A stretch of 64,000 bases of DNA from Mycobacterium malmoense. Lineage in GTDB: Bacteria; Actinomycetota; Actinomycetes; Mycobacteriales; Mycobacteriaceae. The stretch lies in assembly GCF_019645855.1 (NCBI RefSeq), contig NZ_CP080999.1:2542001-2606000 (forward strand). Reading direction: 5' to 3'. The position numbers and the translations under genes were made by a program. The notes below the pieces were generated by a model. That model had not been told where the DNA came from and ran no database searches. It was given only the letters and a program-made list of their open reading frames with translations. This document shows positions 8,034 to 16,118 of the stretch, piece by piece; the first letter of the stretch is position 1; each line of letters opens with the position of its first letter.

Positions 8034-9656
8034 ATGTTCGTGAACAATGCCGACGAGCAACTTCTGGACGTCATCGTTGTCGGCGCGGGGTTCGCCGGCC
8101 TCTATGCCGTACACAAACTGCGCACCCAAGGGCTTTCGGTGCGGGCGCTCGAGGCCGCACCCGCGCTGGGCGGCACCTGGTACCACAACCGATACCCGGG
8201 CGCGCGTTGCGACGTCGAAAGCGTCGACTACTGCTACTCCTTCTCCGACGAACTACAGCAGGAGTGGACCTGGACCGAGAAATACGCCACCCAGGCCGAG
8301 ATCCTCGGCTACCTGAACTGGGTCGCGGACAAACTTGACCTGCGCCGCGACATCGCCTTCAACACCCGCGTCGTGTCGGCGGTGCTCGACGAGGCGACGC
8401 TGCGCTGGACGATCACCACCGACGGCGGACGGGTGCTCTCGGCGCGGTTCTGTGTGATGGCGACGGGGCCATTGTCGGCCGCAATGATCCCCGACTTCAC
8501 CGGCCTGGAGACCTTCTCCGGCGAGATCCACCACACCGCGCACTGGCCCCACGATCCCGTCGACTTCACCGGCAAGCGGGTGGCGGTCGTCGGCACCGGA
8601 TCGTCCGGAATCCAATCGATCCCGATCATCGCCGAGCGGGCCGCGCACCTCTACGTCTTCCAGCGCACCCCCAACTACAGCGTCCCGGCGGGCAACAAAC
8701 CGTTGACCACCAAGGAACTCGACAACATCAAGGCCACCTACGCGGAGCGGCGCCGGCTGTCCTGGCGAAGTGGCGGCGGTTCACCGCACGCCACCGCCCC
8801 GAAGCCGACCATGGAGTTCACCCCCGACGAGCGCCGCGCGGTATTCGAAACGCGATGGCGGCTCGGCGGCGTGCTGTTCTCGAAGACGTTCCCCGACCAG
8901 ATGAGCGACCTTGAGGCCAACGAGGAGGCCCGCAAGTTCTACGAGGAGAAGGTCCGCGCGGTCGTCGAGGATCCGGCTCTCGCCGACATGCTGATTCCCA
9001 ACGATCACCCGATCGGAACCAAGCGAATCTGCACCGACAGCAACTACTTTCAGACCTTCAACCGCAACAACGTATCACTGGTCAGCGTGCGCGCCACCCC
9101 GATCGAATCCGTCGACGCCGCCGGAATCAACACCGTTGACGCGCATTATGACCTCGACATGATCGTGCTCGCAACGGGTTTCGATGCGATGACGGGGGCG
9201 CTGGCCAAGATCGACATCGTCGGCCGCGACGGCAGGACCCTGCGTGACGACTGGGCGCACGGACCCCGGACTTACCTGGGGTTGGGCGTCGACGGGTTCC
9301 CCAACCTGTTCCCGATCTCGGGCCCGGGGGCGCCCGCCGTGCTGGCGAACATGGTGCTGCACGCCGAAGCGCAGGTGGACTGGATCGCCAAAGCCATCGC
9401 CCACCTCGACGACCATGGTTACGCCGCCATCGAAGCCACGCTGGACAGCGTGGACGAGTGGGTGGCCGAATGCGCCCGGCGCGCCGAGGACACGCTGTTC
9501 ACCAAGGCGAACTCCTGGTACATGGGCGCCAACGTGCCCGGAAAGCCCAGGGGCTTCATGCTTTTCGTCGGAGGGTTTGCGACCTACAACGATATCTGCG
9601 CGGAAGTGGCCGACAGCGGCTATAGGGGTTTCGATCTGATCGAGATGCCGCGATGA
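8034..9656 (+). CDS. Flavin-containing Baeyer-Villiger monooxygenase (first copy)
   Basis: 540 residues. The FAD Rossmann motif GAGFAGLYAV lies at residues ~17-26, the NADPH motif GTGSSGIQ at ~190, and between them is the BVMO fingerprint F-x-G-x3-H-x3-W-P (FSGEIHHTAHWP), complete. GGTWYHNRYPGARCD is typical of cyclohexanone/steroid-type BVMOs. It would insert oxygen next to a ketone, giving an ester or lactone. The ATG at 8034 is used; GTG 8040 is also possible. The next SDR could supply the ketone. A close paralogue lies at 26694. Confidence 0.9.
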   Translation: MFVNNADEQLLDVIVVGAGFAGLYAVHKLRTQGLSVRALEAAPALGGTWYHNRYPGARCDVESVDYCYSFSDELQQEWTWTEKYATQAEILGYLNWVADKLDLRRDIAFNTRVVSAVLDEATLRWTITTDGGRVLSARFCVMATGPLSAAMIPDFTGLETFSGEIHHTAHWPHDPVDFTGKRVAVVGTGSSGIQSIPIIAERAAHLYVFQRTPNYSVPAGNKPLTTKELDNIKATYAERRRLSWRSGGGSPHATAPKPTMEFTPDERRAVFETRWRLGGVLFSKTFPDQMSDLEANEEARKFYEEKVRAVVEDPALADMLIPNDHPIGTKRICTDSNYFQTFNRNNVSLVSVRATPIESVDAAGINTVDAHYDLDMIVLATGFDAMTGALAKIDIVGRDGRTLRDDWAHGPRTYLGLGVDGFPNLFPISGPGAPAVLANMVLHAEAQVDWIAKAIAHLDDHGYAAIEATLDSVDEWVAECARRAEDTLFTKANSWYMGANVPGKPRGFMLFVGGFATYNDICAEVADSGYRGFDLIEMPR

Positions 9657-9690
9657 CCGCGATCGACACCGGCCTGACGCGGAAGACGAC

Positions 9691-10536
9691 ATGAGCGGGG
9701 CGGCCGAAGGACGGCTACAAGGAAGGATCGCCCTGATCACCGGCGCGGCGCGCGGGATCGGTCGCGCCCAGGCCGTGCGGTTCGCCCAGGAGGGCGCCGA
9801 CATCGTTGCGCTGGACGCGTGCGGTCCCATCGAGACCGTGGTGATCCCGCACAGCACACCGGCCGACCTCGACCGCACGGCCGCATTGGTCGCCGCGACC
9901 GGCGCGCGGGTGCACACCGAAATCGTCGACGTCCGCGACCTCGCCGGCGTGCGGGCCGCCACCGACCGCGGCGTCGAGCGCTTCGGCGGACTCGACGTGG
10001 TGTGCGCGACCGCCGGAATCACGTCGCGCGGGTCGGCGCTCGAGCTCGACGAAAGAGCCTGGCGCACCATGCTGGACGTCAACCTCACCGGCGTGTGGCA
10101 CACCTGCCGGGCGACTGCGCCGCACCTGATCGCCCGTGGCGCCGGTGCGATGGTCCTGACGAATTCCATCGCCGGGCTGCGTGGGCTGGTCGGCGTCGTG
10201 CATTACACCGCCGCCAAGCACGGCGTCGTCGGCCTGATGCGCGGCCTGGCCAACGAGCTTGCGCCGCACAATGTTCGGGTGAACTGCGTGCACCCCACCA
10301 ACGTCGACACCCCGATGATCCAGAACGACGCCGTCAGAAGCGCATTTCGCCCCGATCTGGACCGGCCGCCCACGCGTGCCGAATTCGCCGAGGCCGCTCG
10401 CGGCATGAACATGCTTGCGGTCCCATGGGTGGATCCGGTGGACGTCGCCAATGCCGCGCTGTTTTTGGCCTCCGACGAGGCCCGCTACATCACCGCCGTA
10501 ACCCTGCCCGTCGACGCCGGCGCCACCCAGCGATAA
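9691..10536 (+). CDS. Mycofactocin-type SDR oxidoreductase
   Basis: 281 residues. It begins with GRIALITGAARGIGRAQAVR and has the extra loop of the mycofactocin-coupled SDR subfamily between beta2 and alpha3 (IVALDACGPIETV ... STPADLDRTAALVAATG), plus HPTNVDTPMI near the C-terminus. The catalytic Tyr-x3-Lys is YTAAK. In this subfamily NAD(H) is tightly held and electrons pass to mycofactocin. It follows the BVMO by 34 bp and probably makes the ketone on which the BVMO acts. Confidence 0.88.
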   Translation: MSGAAEGRLQGRIALITGAARGIGRAQAVRFAQEGADIVALDACGPIETVVIPHSTPADLDRTAALVAATGARVHTEIVDVRDLAGVRAATDRGVERFGGLDVVCATAGITSRGSALELDERAWRTMLDVNLTGVWHTCRATAPHLIARGAGAMVLTNSIAGLRGLVGVVHYTAAKHGVVGLMRGLANELAPHNVRVNCVHPTNVDTPMIQNDAVRSAFRPDLDRPPTRAEFAEAARGMNMLAVPWVDPVDVANAALFLASDEARYITAVTLPVDAGATQR

Positions 10537-10540
10537 GGCG

Positions 10541-11419
10541 CTATTCGCGTGATAGGAATGCCAGCACGGTGCTTTCGAAGGCCTCCTTGGCCTCGATCAT
10601 CCCCCAGTGCCCGGAGTTCGGGAAGACGTGAAGTTCCGCGTTGGGGATGGTGCGCATCGGGATGAGCGCCATGTCGGGCGGGCTCACCCTGTCGTCTCGG
10701 CCCCACGTCAGCAGGGTGGGTGCCGCCAGCTTGTGCATCACCGCCCAGGGCAGCGGCCGGTCGGAGGCATTCATCGCGGCGTTCATCGCGGCGAACGCCG
10801 CCCTGCCGTACATGCGCCGCGCGGCCGCGAGCGTCGCCGGGTCGGTGGCCAGCTGCCAGCGTTCCTCGACGAGTTCGTCGGTGACCAGAGACTGGTCGTA
10901 CACCATCGATTTGAGCCAGTCGACTAGCCGTTGCCGGGTCGGGTCCTCGACGAACTCCTGCAACAAACGGATGCCCTCACTGGGGCTGGGACTGAAGATG
11001 TTGGTCCCGATGCCGCCGATCGTCACCAGCCGGCCGACGCGGCCCGGATTTTGGATGGCGAAGTTGATGCCCACGCCGCCGCCCATCGAGTTGCCGACGA
11101 TGTGCGCCTTTTCGACGCCGAGCGCGTCCAGAAACGGCGCTACGGTGCCGAATGCGGTGACCATCGGGTGGCCGCCGAAGTCGTCGCTGACGCCGAAGCC
11201 GGGAAATTCCAGGATCAGGCAGCGGAAGCGCTCGGCGAATGCCGGCAGTATCCCGCGGAAGTTGCGCCAGCCGGTGACCCCGGGGCCGGAGCCGTGCAGG
11301 AACAGCAGTGCCTGGCCGGAGCCAGGGCCACAGTCGTAATAGCGCAAAGCGCCCTTCGGAGTGTCGATTTCACGCAGGTCTTGCTCGACGACGGTGATCG
11401 GTTCAGAAGTGTGTGCCAC
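10541..11419 (-). CDS. HsaD/BphD-like C-C bond hydrolase
   Basis: 292 residues from GTG 11419, preceded by AAGGTGA 5 bases upstream. The alpha/beta-hydrolase signature of meta-cleavage product hydrolases is present: HGSGPGVTGWRNF for the oxyanion region, nucleophile elbow GNSMGGG, Asp in WGRDDRVSP and His in NSGHWG. HsaD cleaves the product made by HsaC, so this gene completes an HsaA-HsaC-HsaD-like trio within 5.8 kb. It converges on the SDR with only 4 bp between stops and follows the SnoaL-like gene on the same strand. Confidence 0.87.
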   Translation of the reverse strand: MAHTSEPITVVEQDLREIDTPKGALRYYDCGPGSGQALLFLHGSGPGVTGWRNFRGILPAFAERFRCLILEFPGFGVSDDFGGHPMVTAFGTVAPFLDALGVEKAHIVGNSMGGGVGINFAIQNPGRVGRLVTIGGIGTNIFSPSPSEGIRLLQEFVEDPTRQRLVDWLKSMVYDQSLVTDELVEERWQLATDPATLAAARRMYGRAAFAAMNAAMNASDRPLPWAVMHKLAAPTLLTWGRDDRVSPPDMALIPMRTIPNAELHVFPNSGHWGMIEAKEAFESTVLAFLSRE

Positions 11420-11433
11420 GCATGTCACCTTGC

Positions 11434-11600
11434 CATGCCGACGGTGATCGAGTATGCGGCGGGTGCCGAGTTTTCCATGCACCACACGGACACTGTCGAT
11501 TTCGATGTCGCGCTTTCGGGCTCGGTGGAACTGATCCTCGGTGACGGTGCGCACCCGCTTGCGGTCGGCGACGCCTGGCGCGCGGGTCCGGCAATGGCTC
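11434..11600 (+). pseudogene. Remnant of a cupin-domain gene
   Basis: Translated on the + strand, this stretch reads FSMHHTDTVDFDVALSGSVE, then LILGDGAHPLAVGDA, which is the core of a one-domain cupin (metal-binding HxT and the LSG...L.LGDG turn). The sequence then jumps to AWRAGPAM, skipping the second metal-binding motif, and lies inside the gap between two minus-strand genes. There is no plausible complete gene around it. It is most likely what is left of a small cupin protein after deletion. Confidence 0.5.
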
Positions 11601-12048
11601 AGCTGCCGGGTGGCGGGCGAACCATGGTCGAGTCGGGGGATGCCCAGTCGGTCGACACCTTGCGGTGCTTGATCAGCCACGCATCACCATCGGCCACGAA
11701 GGTGTCGCGATAACGCCCGAAATGGTCCAGCCCGATATGGGTGAACACGGTGAAGTATGACGAGACGTGCGCCTCGCCGGGAGCCAGGGCTGTGAATAGC
11801 ACATTGGTGAGGTTGTGCCGGACGACCGGCTTGACGTCGGTTCTGACGGCGATGTTCCCGCTGACACCGCCGAGGAACGCCATGATCTCGGAGCGGCCGT
11901 GCAGTGGCTCCCCAAGGCGTATCTCCAGAACACCGTCCTCGCAGAACGTCTCGGCGAGGCCGTCGAGCCGGCCGGCGTCACCCGACCAGTTGTACCGCGC
12001 GAGAGTGTCGCGGATCTGCTCACGGGCGATCAGTTCCCACATCTTCAC
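11599..12048 (-). CDS. SnoaL/NTF2-like fold protein
   Basis: 149 residues starting at GTG 12048 with GAGGAG about 8 bases upstream; ATG 12042 is an alternative. The N-terminal IRDTLARYNWSGDAGRLDGLAETF and the later GRYRDTFV ... WLIKHRKV are typical of the SnoaL_4 branch of the NTF2-like family, which contains delta5-3-ketosteroid isomerase and ring-hydroxylating dioxygenase beta subunits. The acidic residues WSGDAG and FCEDG resemble active-site positions. It may be an isomerase or hydratase of the same pathway as the HsaD-like gene downstream. Confidence 0.75.
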   Translation of the reverse strand: MKMWELIAREQIRDTLARYNWSGDAGRLDGLAETFCEDGVLEIRLGEPLHGRSEIMAFLGGVSGNIAVRTDVKPVVRHNLTNVLFTALAPGEAHVSSYFTVFTHIGLDHFGRYRDTFVADGDAWLIKHRKVSTDWASPDSTMVRPPPGS

Positions 12049-12299
12049 CGTCGTGGCTCCTCGCCTCGGATTACTCAGGATATGCGGCGGGTCCCAACCT
12101 CGAAGCCGCCCGTGGGAATGAATCGCCGCGCGAAACGGTAGAACAACGCATGAAACTCAACGACGCCGCGCGCGGCCTCATTGGCCAGGGCGCCGACGCC
12201 ACCTCGCATCGGGGCATTTCCGTTGAAGACGCGCCGGGGTGTGTTTTGGTTCACCTTCGCCATGACCCGATGAACCTTTGACGGGTACCGGTCGTCGGC
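12049..12299. other. Gene-free stretch between SnoaL-like and type III PKS genes
   Basis: About 250 bp between divergent genes. Short frames exist on both strands (for example 12075-12263 on the minus strand, 62 codons), but none has a clear ribosome-binding site or a recognisable product. The promoter of the PKS operon should lie here. I see no strong repeat. Confidence 0.4.
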
Positions 12300-13412
12300 A
12301 TGGGCATGACCGTAACAACGTATTCCACGTCCACAAACCATGCCGCCGCTCTTGCCCGCGGCGCGCCACGCATCGCCGGTGCTGCCGTTGCGTTCACGCC
12401 GCACCGGTACAACCAGGAGGAGGTGGCCCGAGAGCTCACCGACTTCGCCGAGCCCGGATTCATGCGCTTCGCGCAGACGACCGGGGTCGACAGCCGCAGC
12501 CTCGCGCTACCGCTGTCGCGTTACCCGAAACTGAGTGGCTTCACCGAGGCGAACAACGCCTACCTCGAGGTCGCCGTCGACCTCGGCGAGCGGGCAATAC
12601 GGAAGGCGCTGGCCGAGGCGAACATTGAACCTCACGAGGTGGACGCCATCGTGATGGTCTCCAGCACGGGAATAGCGGTGCCGACCATCGACGCGCGGCT
12701 GATGACGCGAGTTGGGTTGCGGCCCAACGTTAAGCGTGTCCCGCTGTTCGGGCTCGGTTGCGTGGCGGGTGCGGCCGGGATGGCGCGCATCCACGACTAC
12801 CTGCACGGCTACCCGGGGGATGTTGCCGTGCTGCTGTCCGTGGAGCTGTGCTCACTCACGCTGCAGCGCGACGACACCTCGATCCCGGCCCTGATCGGCG
12901 TCTCCCTGTTCGGGGACGGTGCGGCCGCGGTGGTGGCCACCGGGGCCGACCGAGTCCCGTTGGGCCCCAAGGCGGGTCGAGGACCGCGCGTCCTCGCGAC
13001 GCGCAGCCGCATCGTTCCCGAGACCGTTGACGTCATGGGTTGGAACGTCAGCTCCCGTGGATTCCAGCTCGTGATGTCCCGCGACGTCCCGAAGATGGCC
13101 GATGACTACCTGCGTGACGAGGTCGACGGCTTCTTGGCCGATCATGACTTGTCCATCGCCGACATCTCGACATGGGTGTGTCATCCCGGCGGTCCGAAAG
13201 TGCTCGATTCGATCGAGAATGCCATAGGCCTTCCGCCGGAAGCGTTGATCCACAGCCGAAACTCCATGCGGGACAATGGCAACATCTCCTCGGCCTCGGT
13301 GCTTGACGTGCTGCGCCGAACGGTCGCCGAGCCGCCGCCCGGGGGAGACTTCGGAGTGATGTTGGCGATGGGTCCGGGCTTCAGCTTCGAGTTGCTGCTG
13401 CTGCAGTGGTGA
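12300..13412 (+). CDS. Type III polyketide synthase (chalcone synthase-like)
   Basis: 370 residues. The catalytic triad of the family is visible: C154 (GLGCVAGAAG), H295 (CHPGGPK) and N328 (NGNISSAS). The LFGDGAAA segment is also conserved. Bacterial type III PKSs condense a long-chain acyl-CoA with malonyl-CoA units into alkylpyrones, alkylresorcinols or acylphloroglucinols; mycobacteria have several (PKS10, PKS11 and PKS18 types). The downstream membrane methyltransferase starts within 11 bp of its stop, or overlaps it if GTG 13406 is used. Confidence 0.92.
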   Translation: MGMTVTTYSTSTNHAAALARGAPRIAGAAVAFTPHRYNQEEVARELTDFAEPGFMRFAQTTGVDSRSLALPLSRYPKLSGFTEANNAYLEVAVDLGERAIRKALAEANIEPHEVDAIVMVSSTGIAVPTIDARLMTRVGLRPNVKRVPLFGLGCVAGAAGMARIHDYLHGYPGDVAVLLSVELCSLTLQRDDTSIPALIGVSLFGDGAAAVVATGADRVPLGPKAGRGPRVLATRSRIVPETVDVMGWNVSSRGFQLVMSRDVPKMADDYLRDEVDGFLADHDLSIADISTWVCHPGGPKVLDSIENAIGLPPEALIHSRNSMRDNGNISSASVLDVLRRTVAEPPPGGDFGVMLAMGPGFSFELLLLQW

Positions 13413-13423
13413 CGGGGATAGCC

Positions 13424-13927
13424 ATGTACTACTACCTGTTCATCCTCGCCGTCGGTGCCGAACGCCTGGTCGAGCTGGCGGTCGCTCAACGAAACGCCAA
13501 ATGGTCAATCGCGCACGGAGGCAAAGAGTTCGGGCGCGATCACTACCCGGCGATGGTCAGCATGCATGCCCTGCTGTTGGTTTCGTGTGTCGTGGAAACC
13601 TGGACCCTGGGCCGGCCCTTCGTCCCCTGGCTGGGATGGCCCATGTTCGGTGTCGTGGTGCTTAGCACGATTGTCCGCTGGCGCTGCGTCAGCGTGCTCG
13701 GCAAACGCTGGAACCCGAGGCTCATCGTGATCCCGGACGCGCCGTTGGTCCGGGACGGGCTGTACCGATGGGTGCGCCATCCCAACTACACCGCGGTCGC
13801 GGCGGAGGTGGCGGCGCTCCCGCTGGTCCATTCGGCGTGGCTGACGGCGATCGTGTTCAGCCTTGCCAACGCCCTGGTGCTCAATGTGCGAATCCGGGCG
13901 GAGAATGCCGCGTTGGGTTACGCCTGA
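13424..13927 (+). CDS. Isoprenylcysteine carboxyl methyltransferase-like membrane protein
   Basis: 167 residues from ATG 13424 (GGGG in the preceding bases); GTG 13406, overlapping the PKS stop, is an alternative. The C-terminal half carries the ICMT signature GLYRWVRHPNY and a following NAL...R...EN segment; about four hydrophobic segments are expected. In Bacillus the equivalent pair BpsA/BpsB makes and O-methylates alkylpyrones, so here too the enzyme probably methylates the PKS product rather than a prenylated protein. Its stop lies 4 bp from that of the convergent SDR. Confidence 0.85.
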   Translation: MYYYLFILAVGAERLVELAVAQRNAKWSIAHGGKEFGRDHYPAMVSMHALLLVSCVVETWTLGRPFVPWLGWPMFGVVVLSTIVRWRCVSVLGKRWNPRLIVIPDAPLVRDGLYRWVRHPNYTAVAAEVAALPLVHSAWLTAIVFSLANALVLNVRIRAENAALGYA

Positions 13928-13931
13928 GCGG

Positions 13932-14777
13932 TCAGGGCGCGATCGGCCGATTCGTCCACTCCCGGTCGGGCCGGCGCGACGAGCGGAACCAGCCGCCCGC
14001 CGCGCCGGTGCCGCCGTCGGTCGGGATGGTGTGCCCAGTGACGAATGCCGACAGGTCCGAGGCCAGGAACAGGATCACGCGGGCCTGATCCTCGGGCAGG
14101 CCCATACGCCCGATCGGAACCCATTGCGGCCACCGCATCCGCTCCTCGGCGGACAGCCACCGCGAGTAGGGCACCTGAAGGGATTCGGTGACGTCCGGAG
14201 CGATCGCGTTGACCCGCACCCCGTCGCCGCCCACCTGGACCGCGAGACTGCGGGTGAATCCGATGACGGCGGCCTTGAACGCGGCATAGACCGGATCCTC
14301 CGGGTAGCCGCGCAACCCTTCGAGGGACGAAACGTTGACGATCGCTCCGGCGCGCCGGTCGACCATCGCCGGCAGGAACGCGTGGGTGACGAGGAAGACG
14401 TGATGCAGGTTGATCCGGTAGAGCTCGTCCCACAGTTGCGGCCCGGTGTCGACGAAGTTTCCGGGGTGGCGCAGCCAGTGGCCCACATTGTTGACCAGCA
14501 CGTCTACTCGGCCGTAACGATCCAGCACCGATCGCGCCAAGGCGGTGACCTCGTCGGCGTCGCGGACGTCGGTGACGACCGCCAGGGCCGATCCACCAGA
14601 CGCGGTGATTTGGTCGGCGGTCCGTTGAGCCAGCTCGGCGTCGATATCGGCGATGACCACGCGGGCGCCATGTTCCGCCAACAGCCGCGCGGTCGCCGCG
14701 CCGATACCGCCACCGCCGCCCGTCACCACCGAGACCCGGCCGGTCAGCAGCGGCTCGGCGTGCGTTTCCTCCGTCAT
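13932..14777 (-). CDS. Short-chain dehydrogenase/reductase
   Basis: 281 residues from ATG 14777. SDR signatures: TGGGGGIG, LVNNVGHW (a variant of NNAG), NVSSLEG and YAAFK for the catalytic Tyr-x3-Lys. The C-terminal extension is longer than usual and Arg-rich (WFRSSRRPDREW). A SigF-type promoter with perfect boxes lies about 50 bp upstream on the same strand (14826-14850), so expression in stress or stationary phase is likely. It diverges from the esterase at 14938, which has a matching promoter. Substrate unknown. Confidence 0.85.
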   Translation of the reverse strand: MTEETHAEPLLTGRVSVVTGGGGGIGAATARLLAEHGARVVIADIDAELAQRTADQITASGGSALAVVTDVRDADEVTALARSVLDRYGRVDVLVNNVGHWLRHPGNFVDTGPQLWDELYRINLHHVFLVTHAFLPAMVDRRAGAIVNVSSLEGLRGYPEDPVYAAFKAAVIGFTRSLAVQVGGDGVRVNAIAPDVTESLQVPYSRWLSAEERMRWPQWVPIGRMGLPEDQARVILFLASDLSAFVTGHTIPTDGGTGAAGGWFRSSRRPDREWTNRPIAP

Positions 14778-14825
14778 CGCTATATCTTGGGCCACCCGGC
14801 GAGATCGGCCCAGCGGCACCGAGCG

Positions 14826-14850
14826 ATACCCATATTTCTCCCCGGTAAAC
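14826..14850 (-). promoter_or_regulatory. SigF-type promoter for the SDR
   Basis: Read on the minus strand, GTTT (14850-14847), 15 bases, then GGGTAT (14831-14826). This fits the mycobacterial SigF consensus GTTT-N15-17-GGGTA exactly. It points to the SDR starting at 14777. Confidence 0.7.
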
Positions 14851-14886
14851 GGTGATGGATCCGACTTTTCAGGTGCGCTGCCCGCC

Positions 14887-14911
14887 GTTTGCCCGCTTTA
14901 GCTACGGGTAT
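14887..14911 (+). promoter_or_regulatory. SigF-type promoter for the esterase
   Basis: GTTT (14887-14890), 15 bases, GGGTAT (14906-14911), the same boxes and spacing as the divergent promoter at 14826-14850. The esterase start at 14938 lies 27 bases downstream, with GGGAG at 14924-14928 between them. Confidence 0.7.
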
Positions 14912-14937
14912 TCGGGTGTCCTTGGGAGTTGATTGCA

Positions 14938-16002
14938 ATGGCCAGCACAGGTGATTCACCTACTTTATTGCCGAGCGGGGCGGTGCAGCGGCGAATCCAT
15001 CATCGCCACAGCCCGCAGTCGGTTGCGGTCTCGCTGGCCAGCCGATTAATCGTGAAAAACGCGGTACGGGTATGGGCGATTCAGCCGAATCTGCACTGGC
15101 CATTCGAATACGTCGATGGGTTTGCGGGATTAGTCCCCCGTTTCGGAGCGTCGGCGCACATCGAACCGGTACGGCTCGAGCACTGCGCCGCCGAATGGGT
15201 TCGCGCGCCCGGCGTCTCGGGAAAACGGGCGGTGCTGTATCTGCATGGCGGCGCGTTCCTCACCTGCGGCCTCAACACCCACCGGGCGCTGGTGACCCGC
15301 CTGTCGAAGGCGGCGGATGCCGCCGTGCTCAACGTCGGATATCGAAAATTGCCCGCACATCAGATAACCGATGCCATCGACGACGGGATAAGCGGACTTC
15401 GGTGGCTGCAGGATCGCGGGTTCGACGGCGATCGAGTCGTCGTAGCCGGCGACTCAGCCGGGGGATATCTCGCATTCGTGACCGCGCTGTTGGCCATTCG
15501 CAGTCAGGTCATGAGGCCGGCCGGAATTGCGACGGTCTCGCCTTTCACCGATGCGGATCCGGCGCGAAAGCTCAGGCACCGCGCGGGCAGGTGCTTCATG
15601 TTCACCCGCGGGGCGCTATCGATGTTTGCTCAATATCTCAGTGAGGCGCAGCTTTTGAACGATCGGGGCGATTCCGCGGGTCGGATTGTCTCACCGGTGG
15701 ACGCCGATCTTTCCTCGCTGCCGCCGGTCACCATCCACGCCAGCCGCGATGAATTGCTGCTCCCGGACGCCGAGCTCATGGCCGAACGCCTGGACGCCAG
15801 CGGAATCCGCTGTGATCTGCACCTTTGGGACGGACAGATTCACGATTTTCCGTTGGCCGCCGAAATTCTGCCCGAAGGACGGCGGGCCATTCGATACATC
15901 GGGGATTTCGTCAAAGACGTCACGGCCGCGTCGGGCACATTGCCCGCCCGGCGCGACGAGTCGTGGCGTCGTAGCGTGCGTGCCACCGCCGCGGCGGGAT
16001 AA
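14938..16002 (+). CDS. Alpha/beta hydrolase, hormone-sensitive lipase family
   Basis: 354 residues from ATG 14938 (GGGAG 9 bases upstream). The HSL-family oxyanion motif is YLHGGAFL, the nucleophile elbow GDSAGGY, the acid SRDELLLPD and the base IHDFP, all in order and at normal spacing. It resembles mycobacterial Lip esterases acting on short to medium acyl esters. The ~65 N-terminal residues before the catalytic domain may contact membrane or lipid. It has its own SigF-type promoter, shared in style with the divergent SDR. Confidence 0.87.
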   Translation: MASTGDSPTLLPSGAVQRRIHHRHSPQSVAVSLASRLIVKNAVRVWAIQPNLHWPFEYVDGFAGLVPRFGASAHIEPVRLEHCAAEWVRAPGVSGKRAVLYLHGGAFLTCGLNTHRALVTRLSKAADAAVLNVGYRKLPAHQITDAIDDGISGLRWLQDRGFDGDRVVVAGDSAGGYLAFVTALLAIRSQVMRPAGIATVSPFTDADPARKLRHRAGRCFMFTRGALSMFAQYLSEAQLLNDRGDSAGRIVSPVDADLSSLPPVTIHASRDELLLPDAELMAERLDASGIRCDLHLWDGQIHDFPLAAEILPEGRRAIRYIGDFVKDVTAASGTLPARRDESWRRSVRATAAAG

Positions 16003-16118
16003 CGCATCGCGAAGGCTCCGCACGGCGTCAACCCTCGGGTTCGGGGTGTTGGGCCGCCCGCACGAACGCGGGCGAACTGGCGGTCCGATTCGTGCCGCTG
16101 CCGATACAGTTGGTCCTC

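Noticed and set aside
12075..12263. 62-codon minus-strand frame before the SnoaL-like gene
   Set aside because: No clear ribosome-binding site and no recognisable sequence; could be chance in GC-rich DNA.
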